A stretch of 51,340 nucleotides of DNA from Deltaproteobacteria bacterium (GCA_015233135.1 JADFYH010000021.1:1-51340); one strand, 5' to 3'. Positions 18,599 through 28,516 are shown, counted from the first letter of the stretch. Notes: generated by a model not told the origin, from the sequence alone. Program-made: numbers and translations.

Positions 18599-21500
18599 AT
18601 GACTCATGGAATTCGACTTCATACTGAAATAGGCAATTTAGACAATTTTGAGCAAAACCATACTACTTTTAGCAATTCCGCAGAACCCGCTAATGCTGAT
18701 GCTGCTGTTTTGGATGGCGTAGCTAAAGCTCCTGCTTCCGACCGGGCTCAGTTGTTCCGAGCAGAACAATCTTACAATCGTGATTTAGGCATGCAAGTTC
18801 ATGCCCTTCAGGCCCTTGTTTCAATTTATCCCTCAGAAAATGATAGTCGTGAAAAAGTCCAAGCAATCTTGCTCGAGTCACTGCTTTTGGTGCGCTCTGA
18901 AAAGTTCAGGGATGTAGATGCAGCGATTGCCCATCTGCTTGAAAATGCGGGCTCAGATTCTCAAAGTACCTGGCAGCAGTTTACGCAAACAGAACTGGGC
19001 AAGGGCTGCCTGGCCTTTTTGCATCAAAGTCAAAGGGGCGTGACGCGGGAGAGTCTGGTCGTCCTGACGGGAATTGCCGAACAGCTCTTGCCTCCCCCGG
19101 CCTATCTGGGAAGAATTATGGGTCTGGGAGGGCTAGTGTCCGCCTTTGCGCATGGGAATATTTCGAAGTGGGCCGAGTTTTCAGGAGAAATGTTTCATCT
19201 GGGAAGAGACCTTCTGCAGGCCTCGCAAGGCGTGCTACATCGCCTGCATCAGGGTTTTCAATATACTCTCACACACCCTCTGACCCAGATGGTCTGTGAT
19301 TGGGAGAGCTATTTATTTTCGCAAAACCCTACTTCGCAAAGCGAAGCGGAAAGAAATCAGGTGGCTGAGTTTTTGATGGGAATGGTGAACAGCCGAGCTC
19401 CCGAGCTGGCGGAGGCCACAATGCAGGGGAGCTTGGGACAACGGGTGGGCCTTCGTGAAGTGGAGAATTCTCTCAGGCGCTCGAGTCTGATTTTTGTGGA
19501 GAGTAGCGGTGATTTTTTATCCACACTTTCCAATTATGCCGCCAGCGTTTTTTCGGGCTACCTCAACTACCGATTATCGGCGACGCCTTTTTCACGATAT
19601 GGACTTTTGCTTTCGGCCGTAACCGGCGCTGGCAATGGCTTGGTGCAAGGCGGAGTGCAGTTGATGCATCAACTGGGCGGCATGAGTTCCCAACAAATTT
19701 CAGAAAATGCAGGATCACTGGCCTGGCAACTGGCCAAATCGATGTTGATTGGCGTGGGCTCCAGCCTGGGGGAACATGGGGTCGGACACGTACTGCACGG
19801 CTTGCCGATCGCGCATCCGCTCTTGAAAATATTCACCGCTGCCGCCGGATTTGCCTTGGGGGATGTGGGCGCTGAGCTGCTGACTACCGAGGCCCTAGAT
19901 CGAATAGGGGTGGCGCTGCATCTTCAAGAAGATCAAATTTTGCAAGCCCGCGGCATTTACAATTTTGCCTCGAATGCCATCGAAGAAGTAGGGCTGTCGA
20001 ATCATCTCACACCCTTGGGCTTGCTGCATTGCAGGGCCTTGGGGGCGGCGGCGGGAGCGGGGGTGGCGGTAAATAATCCCCCCTTGCCCCCCTTATTAAG
20101 GGGGGAGAGTTCTGAGCCCTCTCTCCCTCGAGGGGAGAGAGTTGGAGAGAGTGTGACCTCAGAGGCACGCGAGATCCCCCTCTCCCGAAAACCCTGCGGC
20201 TTTTCCTCACCCCTCCAGGGGGGAGGGAGAAGTACGAGTCTACCAGTTTACCAGTCTACGAGTTCACCCATCTACGCCTACGCCAGTTCCGCCGATCCAG
20301 TGCTTGAATTTTTAGGACAAGCCCCAAATGATATGGATCCAGTGGCTGCCCATATCGCTCGAATAGAAGGCACACAAAGAAATCTCTTTATTCAAAATGA
20401 CTTGGGTGTGGGAGCTGCAGGTCCACAGTCCGTGGAGCTTTCCGATTTTCAACGCTACCAAAATGCCATTCGTCCTCGTTTGGCAATTCTGCAGGATGTG
20501 AGTTCTGCCACAGAAGAAGAGCTGGGGGCCCTTACGGAACAGGAAGTTTTTCTGCGCCAATCTTACCTGGAGGCCTTGCAGAGAATAAATCGGGATTATC
20601 AGGAATGGATTTTGGAGGTGAATAAAAATTCTGATGAGATTTCTGCAGAGCAGAAAAAATCCCTCGAACATTTTTTACCTTTTTATGCCCGCGTCGCTTT
20701 GGCCCATTTTGGAAGAGAAATGCCGCGGCAAGTAGGGTATTTGGAGTGGGTGTTTGAGGTGGCGTATTCTCAAATCCCCCCTGACCCCCCTTTGTCAAAG
20801 GGGGAAATTAGGCGAACCTTAATCCGTTTTCTGTCCTCCCAGCCCGAACGCCATGGAATTGGCTTTCATTCTGAAGCGAGAAAACTTTTTGCCCCTGTAC
20901 GAGGCATTGAAGAAATCAAGACCCGTCTGGGAAGAGAAGCTTATTCCCGCTTTAGAAAAGACATGATGCTCAAACTTGCGGCCCGGGGGGATGGGCTTTT
21001 TGCGCGCTACCGCAATAGCACCCGAATTTTGGATCTGCTACACGCCTATATGGATGAGGCCTTGGAGAGAAATGGTGCGAATGCCTCGCTGGCCTTCGAT
21101 GCTTCTCTTTATAGAGAGGCCCTCCGCAAAGACTTGGGGAATCCCTATTCGCTGGAGGTACAAAAAATCTTTTTATCGCTTTTGAATCTTTCAGAAAGCG
21201 AAATGGAAGCACAGCTTTGGAGAGAGGGAGAGATCTACAAAAAGCTGGATGCGAAAAATTGGAAGATGTTGGAATTGCCTGCGGTCGCTTTTGTGCAAGC
21301 AAAGACCGCCGAAGCGCATGGGAGCTTTCTGGGAAGGGTATTTGGTCTTGCGGTGGCCGGAGTTTTGAAACTCATCACAGAGGCAAACTTGGGCTTTAAA
21401 GGCAATACGATAGGCGCCTGGGGAAGGCATGCCCCGGATGATTTTCGGTTTGTGCAAGGCCTGCATACCTTGGTGACCGGCGAGTGGTATCGATTTGCGC

Positions 21501-24500
21501 TAAGATCAGACGCCGCCATGCAGACTGGAATGCAGGGCATTGTGGATCCGCACGAATATATGCGTCGGTTTCATTCCTCAGACGAATATCCCTTCAGCCC
21601 CAATGAGGCAAAAGAGCTGGTGGTTCCGGTGCCGGAACTGTTTTGGGGTATTCCTTTCGAAAATTTAACGCTTGCCGAAGTGGTGCAAAAATATCTGGAG
21701 GTCTTTCAGGTTTCAGACCGCGATTTGGCAAATGCCTGCCTGGTAGAAAAAAGGGATGGCAGACAAGAGGCGCTGGACCCTGCAACCCTTGCCAATTATC
21801 GAAAGGGTGAGGTTCATCTGGTACAAAGGTCGACGCTTAAGGCCCTGGCCTTGGCCCTCAGCGGAAACAATGAAGAGCTGCGTGCGCAACTGGAACAATT
21901 TTTCTTTTTTCTCAAATACAAAAATTATTTTGAATCGAACTTCAATGTTTATCGAAGAAGCGATGCGGCTGAGTCGTCTGCAGACGGCCGTGTCAATCTG
22001 GAAACTCCACATCCTTCGCAATATCCGGTGGTTTTACAAAAGCTGACTCAGCCTCTCCATCGCGTGCCATCTACTCAACGCCTCAATCTTCACAAAGAAC
22101 CGCTGGCGTCTATCAATGATTGGTTTGATTACCTCATCGCCCTGGAAGATCGCCTGCTGGAATACCGGGCAACGGGTGCCCAGCAAGTGCTGGTTCGAAA
22201 TCACGAAGGCCTGCTCAAATTACTTTTGAACGGGGTAGATAGATCTTCGCTGAAAGTGACAAGCGAAGAAGGTCGTTCCTTTGTCAATGTAGATATCAGC
22301 ATGCTGCAAGCCCGTCTTCAAGGCCTGATTGATAGCCATTTGGATCACTGTAGTGAGGCTTACGAACATGCCAGCGCACAGACGGTTGTTCCTGAAAAAC
22401 GCATTCAGGAATTGAAATCTTTTTATCGCGATTTGGCCTTGTTGGGAGAAGATCTGCTGCTCTATCACCGTCCTCAGTCACAATTAAAATTGGGAGAGGC
22501 AGTGGTAGATTATGAAATTTATCCGCCTACCCAAGGGTTTTTGCAGGGTGTGAAAATTGTATCCCAGTCTTCGGAATCCGAAGCGGGGCAAGCCTTTCAG
22601 GTGCAGGTGGCGGTGATGGATTTGATTGAAAATGCCCGCGCACTCTTGAATGAGCAAAAATGGAAAAATGGCCAAGCCCTAACTAAAGAGGAAAGAGATT
22701 TTTTTAGAGGGAAAGACAAGGGCGCTGAGTTGAGTGCAGAAAATTTAAAACGTTTGATTCATTTAAGAATTGCCCGCGAACTGGCGGTGCAAAAGGCCTT
22801 GGTGGCCAGAGCTGATTTTGCCTACTGGCGCGACTATCTTCAAAAAGAATTTGCTGAGCTCACCGCAGGCCAAGCGGCCATGCTGGCCAGGCTGGATGCC
22901 GAGCTCGAGGAAAAGTCTTATGTCTGGACCAAAAAATTTGAAGACTTTCATGATGCCCTTTTGCACCGCCTTGTGAAAAAACGAACGGCAAATTCCGCTC
23001 TGGCCGTACCAGCAGGCTGGGCGATGATTGATCCTGTGGATCCCTCTACGCTTCAAGCCCAAAACCTGAGTGAGGACAGATTTGCAGAAATGGTTTTCTT
23101 TGTTTATCTTGTTCAATTTGGAAATGTAGAAAAAGAAATTTCGTACCACTTGGATAGAATTGAGGCGATTATTCGGGAGGGTTTTCCCAGATACCCCCAC
23201 TTGGATAATGAAGAATCCAGACTGAAGATCCATGCCCAGGTTGCCCGTTTGCTGGAAGCGCATGCCCAGAGACGCCCGTGGATCAGCAGTGCCAGTGCCA
23301 TCCCTACACAAACTTCTCCCAACCCCTTTGCCTTTCGTGAGCATCCAATAGCCTACCTGTTGGAAAGTTTTTCCGTGGAAGAAAGGCCTCCGCTGGATGC
23401 CTCTCTGGCCAGGTTGTTTTTGCAGCTCTGCGAGAATCAAAGAACAAGAGAGGGCAGGGCGCTGAGTGAAGAGGCGCTTGAGCAAAATCTGGAAGCAGCC
23501 CTCCGACAATTTAGTCGGCTGGGTTTTGCGAGGGAAGGCTGGAGTGTAGCAACTCTCCAGGCGGGGGCTTCGAAACTCTATCTGCACTTTGCACGGCATT
23601 TGGCCAACATTGAATCGTTGGCCACTCATCTGAGCCCACTGGTGGAGGATTTGAAAACCAGGGGCGGCTTGCTTGATGTAGACAAAGTGTTTCAGCAGAT
23701 TTTTTTGAGTCAGGTGAACAGTCTGCTTTTGGATACAAGCCCGAAAACGGCGCAAGAAGTCGTACAGGAGTGGTGGGAGCAAAATAAAAACCGCTTGGGG
23801 GATTACGGTTTTGTGCAGGCCTCACTCACAGAGGGAATTTTGCAGAACTACTATGCTCGCATTTGGAAAGTGCTGCAATTCAGGGTTGCGGCCCTGTTGC
23901 CAGCTTTTGATAAAATCTCCGAGAAAAGCAGAACAATGGAAGACAACTTTAAAAAACTATTTCTGGATGAATTTCAGCTGATGGTTTCAGAGGAACTGCT
24001 CGCAGATGATTTATTTGATTTGAAAGATGGCGAAGCCGTGTTGCGCTGGCTAGAGGCCCTGGGGTCTTTGAATCTGGTGATGGACCAGCCAGGACGCAGT
24101 GCCCGAGATTTACAGAGTAACACCCAGGATGTGATGGCCGCACTGGAAGTTTTGGATAAGCCTATGGTTTCTATGGTGGCCCCAGTGGATTCTGTTGTTC
24201 CTATCGATTCTGTGCCTCCCATAGCTCCTGTGGTGGAGGAAACAAGAATACCAAAGGTGTTCCAGGATTTACTGGCCTTGGCAGAAATAAATCTGGGGGA
24301 CAGCAAAATTAGCCTGGAACAGGCCTTAGAGAGGCTTAAAACCCTTTTATTGGAGAAAGATTTAAATTACCACCTTAGAGCAGAGCTGACCCGCGTGTTA
24401 TCTGAAGCAGAAGGGCTAGATCAAAAAAATATTGTATTGGCCAACTTTTATATCCGCCGCAGGGAGGCAATACAAAAATTGCCCTCACTTCAAGAAGCAG

Positions 24501-27061
24501 ACGAAAGAAGGGCGAAGGAGTATACCGCTTATTACTACTGGTGTTTAATAGAAGGGGTTAAAGATGATTTTTCTAGTCTTGGATCTTTGTTAGAATATAA
24601 AATTAAACGGGGAATTATCCCTACTACTCCGATACGTCGAAAAATTGTAGCAGAAGAGCAAGAATTTAGAGAGGCTGCGATTCAATATCAAAGGGCAGGC
24701 TTTTCAGAAGAGCAGTGTTGTAGTTATTTGAATAAGCGAAATTTATACGTGTTTACAAGGCACCGCTCAGAATTGTTTAAAGGGGAATTGGTAGAGCTCC
24801 GAATTAATATGCTGGTGCATGTGGTCTTTAATGATATTCCCTGGGTGCGTGAACAGTGTACAAAGGATTCTATACCATGGAGCCTGAACGTTATTTCAAA
24901 ATGCGTTGAAATGTTTTTAGAATCGGAGGTGCACAGTTCGGTGGCTCAAAAGATTAATCGTATTTTGGATACTTACCAAGTTTCCAGTCAGGCCACTCCT
25001 GACGGACGGGTACATGCAATCGAGCATTTAGTGGGTGCCTTGAGCCTCTGCTTGTTTGGGCATGAAGAGCAGGTTCGCGAGGCCTTTGAGCTTGATTCTC
25101 ATAAAAAAGAAAAATTGAAGAATCCAATGTCTGTTGCTTTACAAGCTGTGGCAGGAGCCTTGGAGGGAGAGGTGATTGGGAAACAGGCGCTGGAAATTCC
25201 CGACGAAGACCTGCGGCTTTTTCCTCCTCTGGTTTTTTATTTTGTTGGATTACTGCAACAGGTTGTTCCTGAATCAGAATATGATAAACTGACAGACGTA
25301 GCAAAAGAGACTCATGGGGAGATTACAAGGGTTTACAATCTGCAAAAACATTCCAGACTGGATTTGCGAGCTTATTTTGAAAAACGTGTTTTGGAAATAT
25401 ATATGAAGTCTCAAGCACGCATTTTGCAACTTTGTGATTGGCAGGCCTTTATAGAGAAAGAATGTGCAGAGGATTTTTTGTTATTAACAGCGGAAGATCT
25501 AAATCAGATCGAGCATCAGCTTGATGGAGAATATGAAGAACAGAATGAGCTGCTTTTACAGGCAGGGATAGGAGTTCTGTCAGCTCAGCAAAAAATGGAT
25601 TATAGAAACACAGCCCGATTCATAAAAAAAATATTTAAAATTAGATCTTATTTTGCAGAAAATGAATCTGATTATGCTGTTAGAATGAGAGCTATTATTG
25701 CGGAGGATAATGAAATTATAATTCGCAGCACCGCTGCGCTTATAAAGAGAGGCAAAACACGCGCAGACAAGCTTATACTCTATTACCTCTGCATCCGTCG
25801 GGAATTATTAGAATTGCCAAGAAAAACAGAGGTGACAGTAGATCCCATAGTGCCGAGTGATTCCGACGCTTCTAATCAGGAAACCTTGAGCGAAATGGTG
25901 AATGCGGTTTTGCATTATGGGGCTGCGGGTGAATTAAAAGGTAGGATAAATTTTGCTCTGCAGCAATTCATTGCTGGAACTCTGGTTGGAAAGGATTTTT
26001 TTGAGATATTTTTACCTTCACTATTATCTCAATGGAGTGAAGATATCCAAGCCTGCCTGCAAAGGGCCAAAGAGGGGGCAGTAGCCATAGGGACTGCGCT
26101 GGGCGACGAAGAACAACAAAGAAAAAATTTACCTCCCGAGTTTCAATATTATGCCTCACTCATTCCCGTAGAAAGAAAAGCGGATGAAGTTGCCGAAAAT
26201 ATTCCTCTCTCTTTTGCCTGCTATCGGGATATGGCCTTAAGCTCGCATCAGGGCACGGCAGGCAGTGAAAAATTTCTGGAAAGATTTTACCTCCTCAAAA
26301 GAAAAATAGGAATTGATGCAACTGTAGCCTTGGATGCTGCCATTCGAGAAGCCGCGCCTGAAATGTTGAAGCGCTTCAGTTTTAGAAAGTTGGTGGAGGA
26401 GCATTGTGAAGAGTTGAAGCCTTTTATAGAAGGTGCATTGGTCAATTTGGATAATAATCATAAAAAAGATTTAGCTAAGTTCAAGTCTAAGCATAGGTTA
26501 TCACGAAGTTGTTCTGCGATGATTAATGCTATTTTGGCCATTATAGAATCTAGAGAAAATTCTGAATCGTTACTTATAGGCTTAGAGGCTATAAATAATA
26601 TTCAAACATCTTTGGGGGCAGTGGCTATCGAGAAAGATGCTGAGCAAGTTACAGAAAAATTTGTAAAATTATATTTGGAACATCGACAAGCAATTTTGCT
26701 GCTGCCCCCCAAATCCCCTCTTAGCCTTGCTCAACAAAAGATGCAGAAGGATCTTAGCGATGGGCTATTCAATGCCTTGATGAACGACTTTACTCGCCGC
26801 GCTTATTTTGAAAAATTGAAGTCCCAATTTGGCTTTACGGCTCTGGATCTTATTAAGGTCAGCATTCAAGAACTTGGCTGGGAGGAAAAAGAAGAACCCA
26901 TGCCGTGGCAGGATTATTTACTGAGGCTTTCAGTCAATGAAGGCTTTGCAATCGAATTTTTACAGGCCTTGGAGGGTGTTCGCACTAAAATGAGAAACAC
27001 AGCCGACCTGGATGAATGGGCTGCCCAATGGTTTTGGGTGAGGCATTTTCAACAAAAATGA
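18599..27061 (+). CDS. Giant protein of unknown function, first part (cut by in-frame TGA)
   Basis: A protein of 2,820 residues from the ATG at 18599 (a TTG at 18542 is also in frame). Residues about 180-450 are Gly/Ala-rich hydrophobic segments (YLGRIMGLGGLVSAFAHG, LLLSAVTGAGNGLVQGG and others). A linker full of translated palindromic DNA follows (20076-20228), then RNLFIQN (about 595), matching LFIQN in the protein at 429. The middle is long and helical; about 1028-1095 looks like an XRE-type helix-turn-helix (DLANACL, then LANYRKGEVHLVQRSTLKAL). The last third holds degenerate repeats around YxxRREAIxxLP. No enzyme motif is seen. After the TGA at 27059 the same frame continues as clear protein to 28372, so the gene was probably one unit of about 3,257 codons. 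A secreted or envelope-associated role is speculation. Confidence 0.75.
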   Translation: MTHGIRLHTEIGNLDNFEQNHTTFSNSAEPANADAAVLDGVAKAPASDRAQLFRAEQSYNRDLGMQVHALQALVSIYPSENDSREKVQAILLESLLLVRSEKFRDVDAAIAHLLENAGSDSQSTWQQFTQTELGKGCLAFLHQSQRGVTRESLVVLTGIAEQLLPPPAYLGRIMGLGGLVSAFAHGNISKWAEFSGEMFHLGRDLLQASQGVLHRLHQGFQYTLTHPLTQMVCDWESYLFSQNPTSQSEAERNQVAEFLMGMVNSRAPELAEATMQGSLGQRVGLREVENSLRRSSLIFVESSGDFLSTLSNYAASVFSGYLNYRLSATPFSRYGLLLSAVTGAGNGLVQGGVQLMHQLGGMSSQQISENAGSLAWQLAKSMLIGVGSSLGEHGVGHVLHGLPIAHPLLKIFTAAAGFALGDVGAELLTTEALDRIGVALHLQEDQILQARGIYNFASNAIEEVGLSNHLTPLGLLHCRALGAAAGAGVAVNNPPLPPLLRGESSEPSLPRGERVGESVTSEAREIPLSRKPCGFSSPLQGGGRSTSLPVYQSTSSPIYAYASSADPVLEFLGQAPNDMDPVAAHIARIEGTQRNLFIQNDLGVGAAGPQSVELSDFQRYQNAIRPRLAILQDVSSATEEELGALTEQEVFLRQSYLEALQRINRDYQEWILEVNKNSDEISAEQKKSLEHFLPFYARVALAHFGREMPRQVGYLEWVFEVAYSQIPPDPPLSKGEIRRTLIRFLSSQPERHGIGFHSEARKLFAPVRGIEEIKTRLGREAYSRFRKDMMLKLAARGDGLFARYRNSTRILDLLHAYMDEALERNGANASLAFDASLYREALRKDLGNPYSLEVQKIFLSLLNLSESEMEAQLWREGEIYKKLDAKNWKMLELPAVAFVQAKTAEAHGSFLGRVFGLAVAGVLKLITEANLGFKGNTIGAWGRHAPDDFRFVQGLHTLVTGEWYRFALRSDAAMQTGMQGIVDPHEYMRRFHSSDEYPFSPNEAKELVVPVPELFWGIPFENLTLAEVVQKYLEVFQVSDRDLANACLVEKRDGRQEALDPATLANYRKGEVHLVQRSTLKALALALSGNNEELRAQLEQFFFFLKYKNYFESNFNVYRRSDAAESSADGRVNLETPHPSQYPVVLQKLTQPLHRVPSTQRLNLHKEPLASINDWFDYLIALEDRLLEYRATGAQQVLVRNHEGLLKLLLNGVDRSSLKVTSEEGRSFVNVDISMLQARLQGLIDSHLDHCSEAYEHASAQTVVPEKRIQELKSFYRDLALLGEDLLLYHRPQSQLKLGEAVVDYEIYPPTQGFLQGVKIVSQSSESEAGQAFQVQVAVMDLIENARALLNEQKWKNGQALTKEERDFFRGKDKGAELSAENLKRLIHLRIARELAVQKALVARADFAYWRDYLQKEFAELTAGQAAMLARLDAELEEKSYVWTKKFEDFHDALLHRLVKKRTANSALAVPAGWAMIDPVDPSTLQAQNLSEDRFAEMVFFVYLVQFGNVEKEISYHLDRIEAIIREGFPRYPHLDNEESRLKIHAQVARLLEAHAQRRPWISSASAIPTQTSPNPFAFREHPIAYLLESFSVEERPPLDASLARLFLQLCENQRTREGRALSEEALEQNLEAALRQFSRLGFAREGWSVATLQAGASKLYLHFARHLANIESLATHLSPLVEDLKTRGGLLDVDKVFQQIFLSQVNSLLLDTSPKTAQEVVQEWWEQNKNRLGDYGFVQASLTEGILQNYYARIWKVLQFRVAALLPAFDKISEKSRTMEDNFKKLFLDEFQLMVSEELLADDLFDLKDGEAVLRWLEALGSLNLVMDQPGRSARDLQSNTQDVMAALEVLDKPMVSMVAPVDSVVPIDSVPPIAPVVEETRIPKVFQDLLALAEINLGDSKISLEQALERLKTLLLEKDLNYHLRAELTRVLSEAEGLDQKNIVLANFYIRRREAIQKLPSLQEADERRAKEYTAYYYWCLIEGVKDDFSSLGSLLEYKIKRGIIPTTPIRRKIVAEEQEFREAAIQYQRAGFSEEQCCSYLNKRNLYVFTRHRSELFKGELVELRINMLVHVVFNDIPWVREQCTKDSIPWSLNVISKCVEMFLESEVHSSVAQKINRILDTYQVSSQATPDGRVHAIEHLVGALSLCLFGHEEQVREAFELDSHKKEKLKNPMSVALQAVAGALEGEVIGKQALEIPDEDLRLFPPLVFYFVGLLQQVVPESEYDKLTDVAKETHGEITRVYNLQKHSRLDLRAYFEKRVLEIYMKSQARILQLCDWQAFIEKECAEDFLLLTAEDLNQIEHQLDGEYEEQNELLLQAGIGVLSAQQKMDYRNTARFIKKIFKIRSYFAENESDYAVRMRAIIAEDNEIIIRSTAALIKRGKTRADKLILYYLCIRRELLELPRKTEVTVDPIVPSDSDASNQETLSEMVNAVLHYGAAGELKGRINFALQQFIAGTLVGKDFFEIFLPSLLSQWSEDIQACLQRAKEGAVAIGTALGDEEQQRKNLPPEFQYYASLIPVERKADEVAENIPLSFACYRDMALSSHQGTAGSEKFLERFYLLKRKIGIDATVALDAAIREAAPEMLKRFSFRKLVEEHCEELKPFIEGALVNLDNNHKKDLAKFKSKHRLSRSCSAMINAILAIIESRENSESLLIGLEAINNIQTSLGAVAIEKDAEQVTEKFVKLYLEHRQAILLLPPKSPLSLAQQKMQKDLSDGLFNALMNDFTRRAYFEKLKSQFGFTALDLIKVSIQELGWEEKEEPMPWQDYLLRLSVNEGFAIEFLQALEGVRTKMRNTADLDEWAAQWFWVRHFQQK
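20076..20228. repeat. Cluster of three REP-like palindromes translated inside the giant gene
   Basis: Unit A 20076-20109 (ccccccttattaagggggg), unit B 20117-20151 (ccctctctccctcgaggggagagag) and unit C 20174-20228 (ccctctcccg ... cccctccaggggggaggg). All are read in frame, giving a low-complexity Pro/Arg/Gly linker (NPPLPPLLRGE, SLPRGERVGES, SPLQGGG), followed by short direct repeats of the type gtctaccagtttacca. Confidence 0.8.
20772..20810. repeat. Fourth translated REP-like palindrome in the giant gene
   Basis: aatcccccctgacccccctttgtcaaagggggaaatt, read as IPPDPPLSKGE. It is the same sequence type as unit A at 20076 but at a different place in the protein. Confidence 0.7.
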
Positions 27062-27184
27062 GGGGCCGAAGAATTTAGCGAAAGGGAAGGCATTCTCCTG
27101 AATGCCATTCAAAAAGGACCTCATGAACCTACTGAAACTACTTTTGATCCCATCAAACAAAAATATGCCTTTGTTGCAGAGTAT

Positions 27185-28372
27185 GTGGTGGGTAGCATGT
27201 GGAAAAGCAAATTGTTCAAACAGGTGGAATCTTATTTTGCCCGAGTAGCTTCGCTTCAACTCAACGAAGCCATGTGGAATGAACAAGTTGAAAACTATGC
27301 ACTCTTTTGTCTTTTGCAGAAGAGCAAAAGGCTTGAGCAGTATCCGCTTGAAAATGACTTAGCCGCCGCCGACGAAATTTTAAATATGTTTGGACCTTTA
27401 AGGCCTGAATATGTGGCCTGGTTGCAGCAGGAATATCCAGCCTTGAAGTTGAAAGGAGATCTTTCAGGCTCCAACCTGGCAAAAGCCCTGGTGAGAATGT
27501 TGCAGGCAGCTGATCAGGATAAAACAATTAGAGAACGCTTTGATTGTCGGGTGAAGAAACTTAGGGAAAAATACAGATTCGAAACAGAAAGAGCCATTGC
27601 TATTGCCTATCTGGAAAGTCGGGAGGAAGTTTTGTCAAAGATTCCTCGACCTGAAAAAAAATATGATAATGCTGGCGCAATATTCCGAGTGCTGGTTTAT
27701 CCTGACCTCATGCCCATGCCTTTAGAACGCTTGGTGAAACTCACTTTGAATCGGTCAGAATTTCGAGAGATCATGCAAACCTTTTACATGCAATTCTGGA
27801 AGAAAATAATTGAACAAGAACATTCGGATGACAAGGCCAAGCAAAATAAACTGGAAATTGCGGCTTATAGAGTTTTTGAGGCATTCTTGAAACCAGCGGA
27901 TCGTTATGTGACAGACGATGGCTCCGATAATGGATTTAGACTTGCTTTGGAGCACATCTGGCAAAGACGTATTCAGGAGGCATTTCATGGCACTATACAG
28001 CAAAGGATTAGAACTTATGAGTCGCTAAAAAAACTGTGCTCCTCTGCAAGGCGCACAGAGCTACAGTCCTTTCCGGAATTGCGCCCCCTGAATTTTATGG
28101 AAGACTGCCTGATACGTCCTTTCTTAAAGGATTTAAAGATTGAATATCAGCCTGATCTTCAAAGTAGCGTTTATTACCCGGATAGTTTGGTGATTGTTTA
28201 TCTTGTCCAAATAGTCGCAAATCCAGAAGTCTCTGAGGCGGTTCAAAACTTGATAGAGGAGCTGTTGTTTGAGCCTGGGCTTCAAGCCGGGAAAAAAATA
28301 AAGGCAGGTGTTTTTGAACGCTACAAGGCGCGGCGCGAGGAGTTGCGGGGCTTGTTAGGGGCCGGCTTATAA
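27185..28372 (+). CDS. Continuation of the giant protein after the TGA
   Basis: 395 residues from a GTG at 27185, but the frame is open from 27062, right after the TGA, and is the same frame as the giant gene. The intervening 41 codons (GAEEFSEREGILLNAIQKGP and onward) read as normal protein. It carries another copy of the repeat (IAIAYLESREEVLSKIPRPE) and ends KARREELRGLLGAGL. There is no convincing ribosome-binding site, so separate translation is doubtful. The simplest view is the 3' part of one gene interrupted by a nonsense codon (for example CGA to TGA); readthrough is an alternative. Confidence 0.65.
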   Translation: MVGSMWKSKLFKQVESYFARVASLQLNEAMWNEQVENYALFCLLQKSKRLEQYPLENDLAAADEILNMFGPLRPEYVAWLQQEYPALKLKGDLSGSNLAKALVRMLQAADQDKTIRERFDCRVKKLREKYRFETERAIAIAYLESREEVLSKIPRPEKKYDNAGAIFRVLVYPDLMPMPLERLVKLTLNRSEFREIMQTFYMQFWKKIIEQEHSDDKAKQNKLEIAAYRVFEAFLKPADRYVTDDGSDNGFRLALEHIWQRRIQEAFHGTIQQRIRTYESLKKLCSSARRTELQSFPELRPLNFMEDCLIRPFLKDLKIEYQPDLQSSVYYPDSLVIVYLVQIVANPEVSEAVQNLIEELLFEPGLQAGKKIKAGVFERYKARREELRGLLGAGL

Positions 28373-28507
28373 ATGCAGATGAGTTTTTATTTCCTGAATT
28401 TCTTCATCATGCCGTTCCACTTTTTCAATCACGTAATCCAATTTTTCGTTAATGGATTTTAATTGGCTTCCGTTCTCATTCCAAAGAGTGAGAGCAAATA
28501 ATGTCAA
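28367..28507 (-). CDS. Small coiled-coil protein
   Basis: 46 residues from a TTG at 28507, in the same frame as and 9 bases after the stop of the deoxyhypusine-synthase-like gene. A short hydrophobic start (TLFALTLW) leads into a heptad-patterned helix (SINEKLDYVIEKVERHDEEI). The 3' end overlaps the end of the giant gene by a few bases. The start codon is uncertain and there is no clear ribosome-binding site. The clean coiled-coil pattern is the main support; a mutated 3' extension of the upstream gene is less likely. Confidence 0.4.
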   Translation of the reverse strand: MTLFALTLWNENGSQLKSINEKLDYVIEKVERHDEEIQEIKTHLHL

Positions 28508-28516
28508 AAGAATTTC

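Noticed and set aside
20076-20228. Possible CRISPR array
   Set aside because: The repeated units are palindromes of unequal length with no regular spacers, and they are translated.
22763-23782. Minus-strand frame of 339 codons inside the giant gene
   Set aside because: It lies wholly opposite a well-supported plus-strand gene, with no ribosome-binding site or family resemblance.
27059-27061. TGA as selenocysteine or recoded codon
   Set aside because: No Sec-type context (no redox motif), no selenocysteine-type hairpin noticed, and other genes end normally in TGA.
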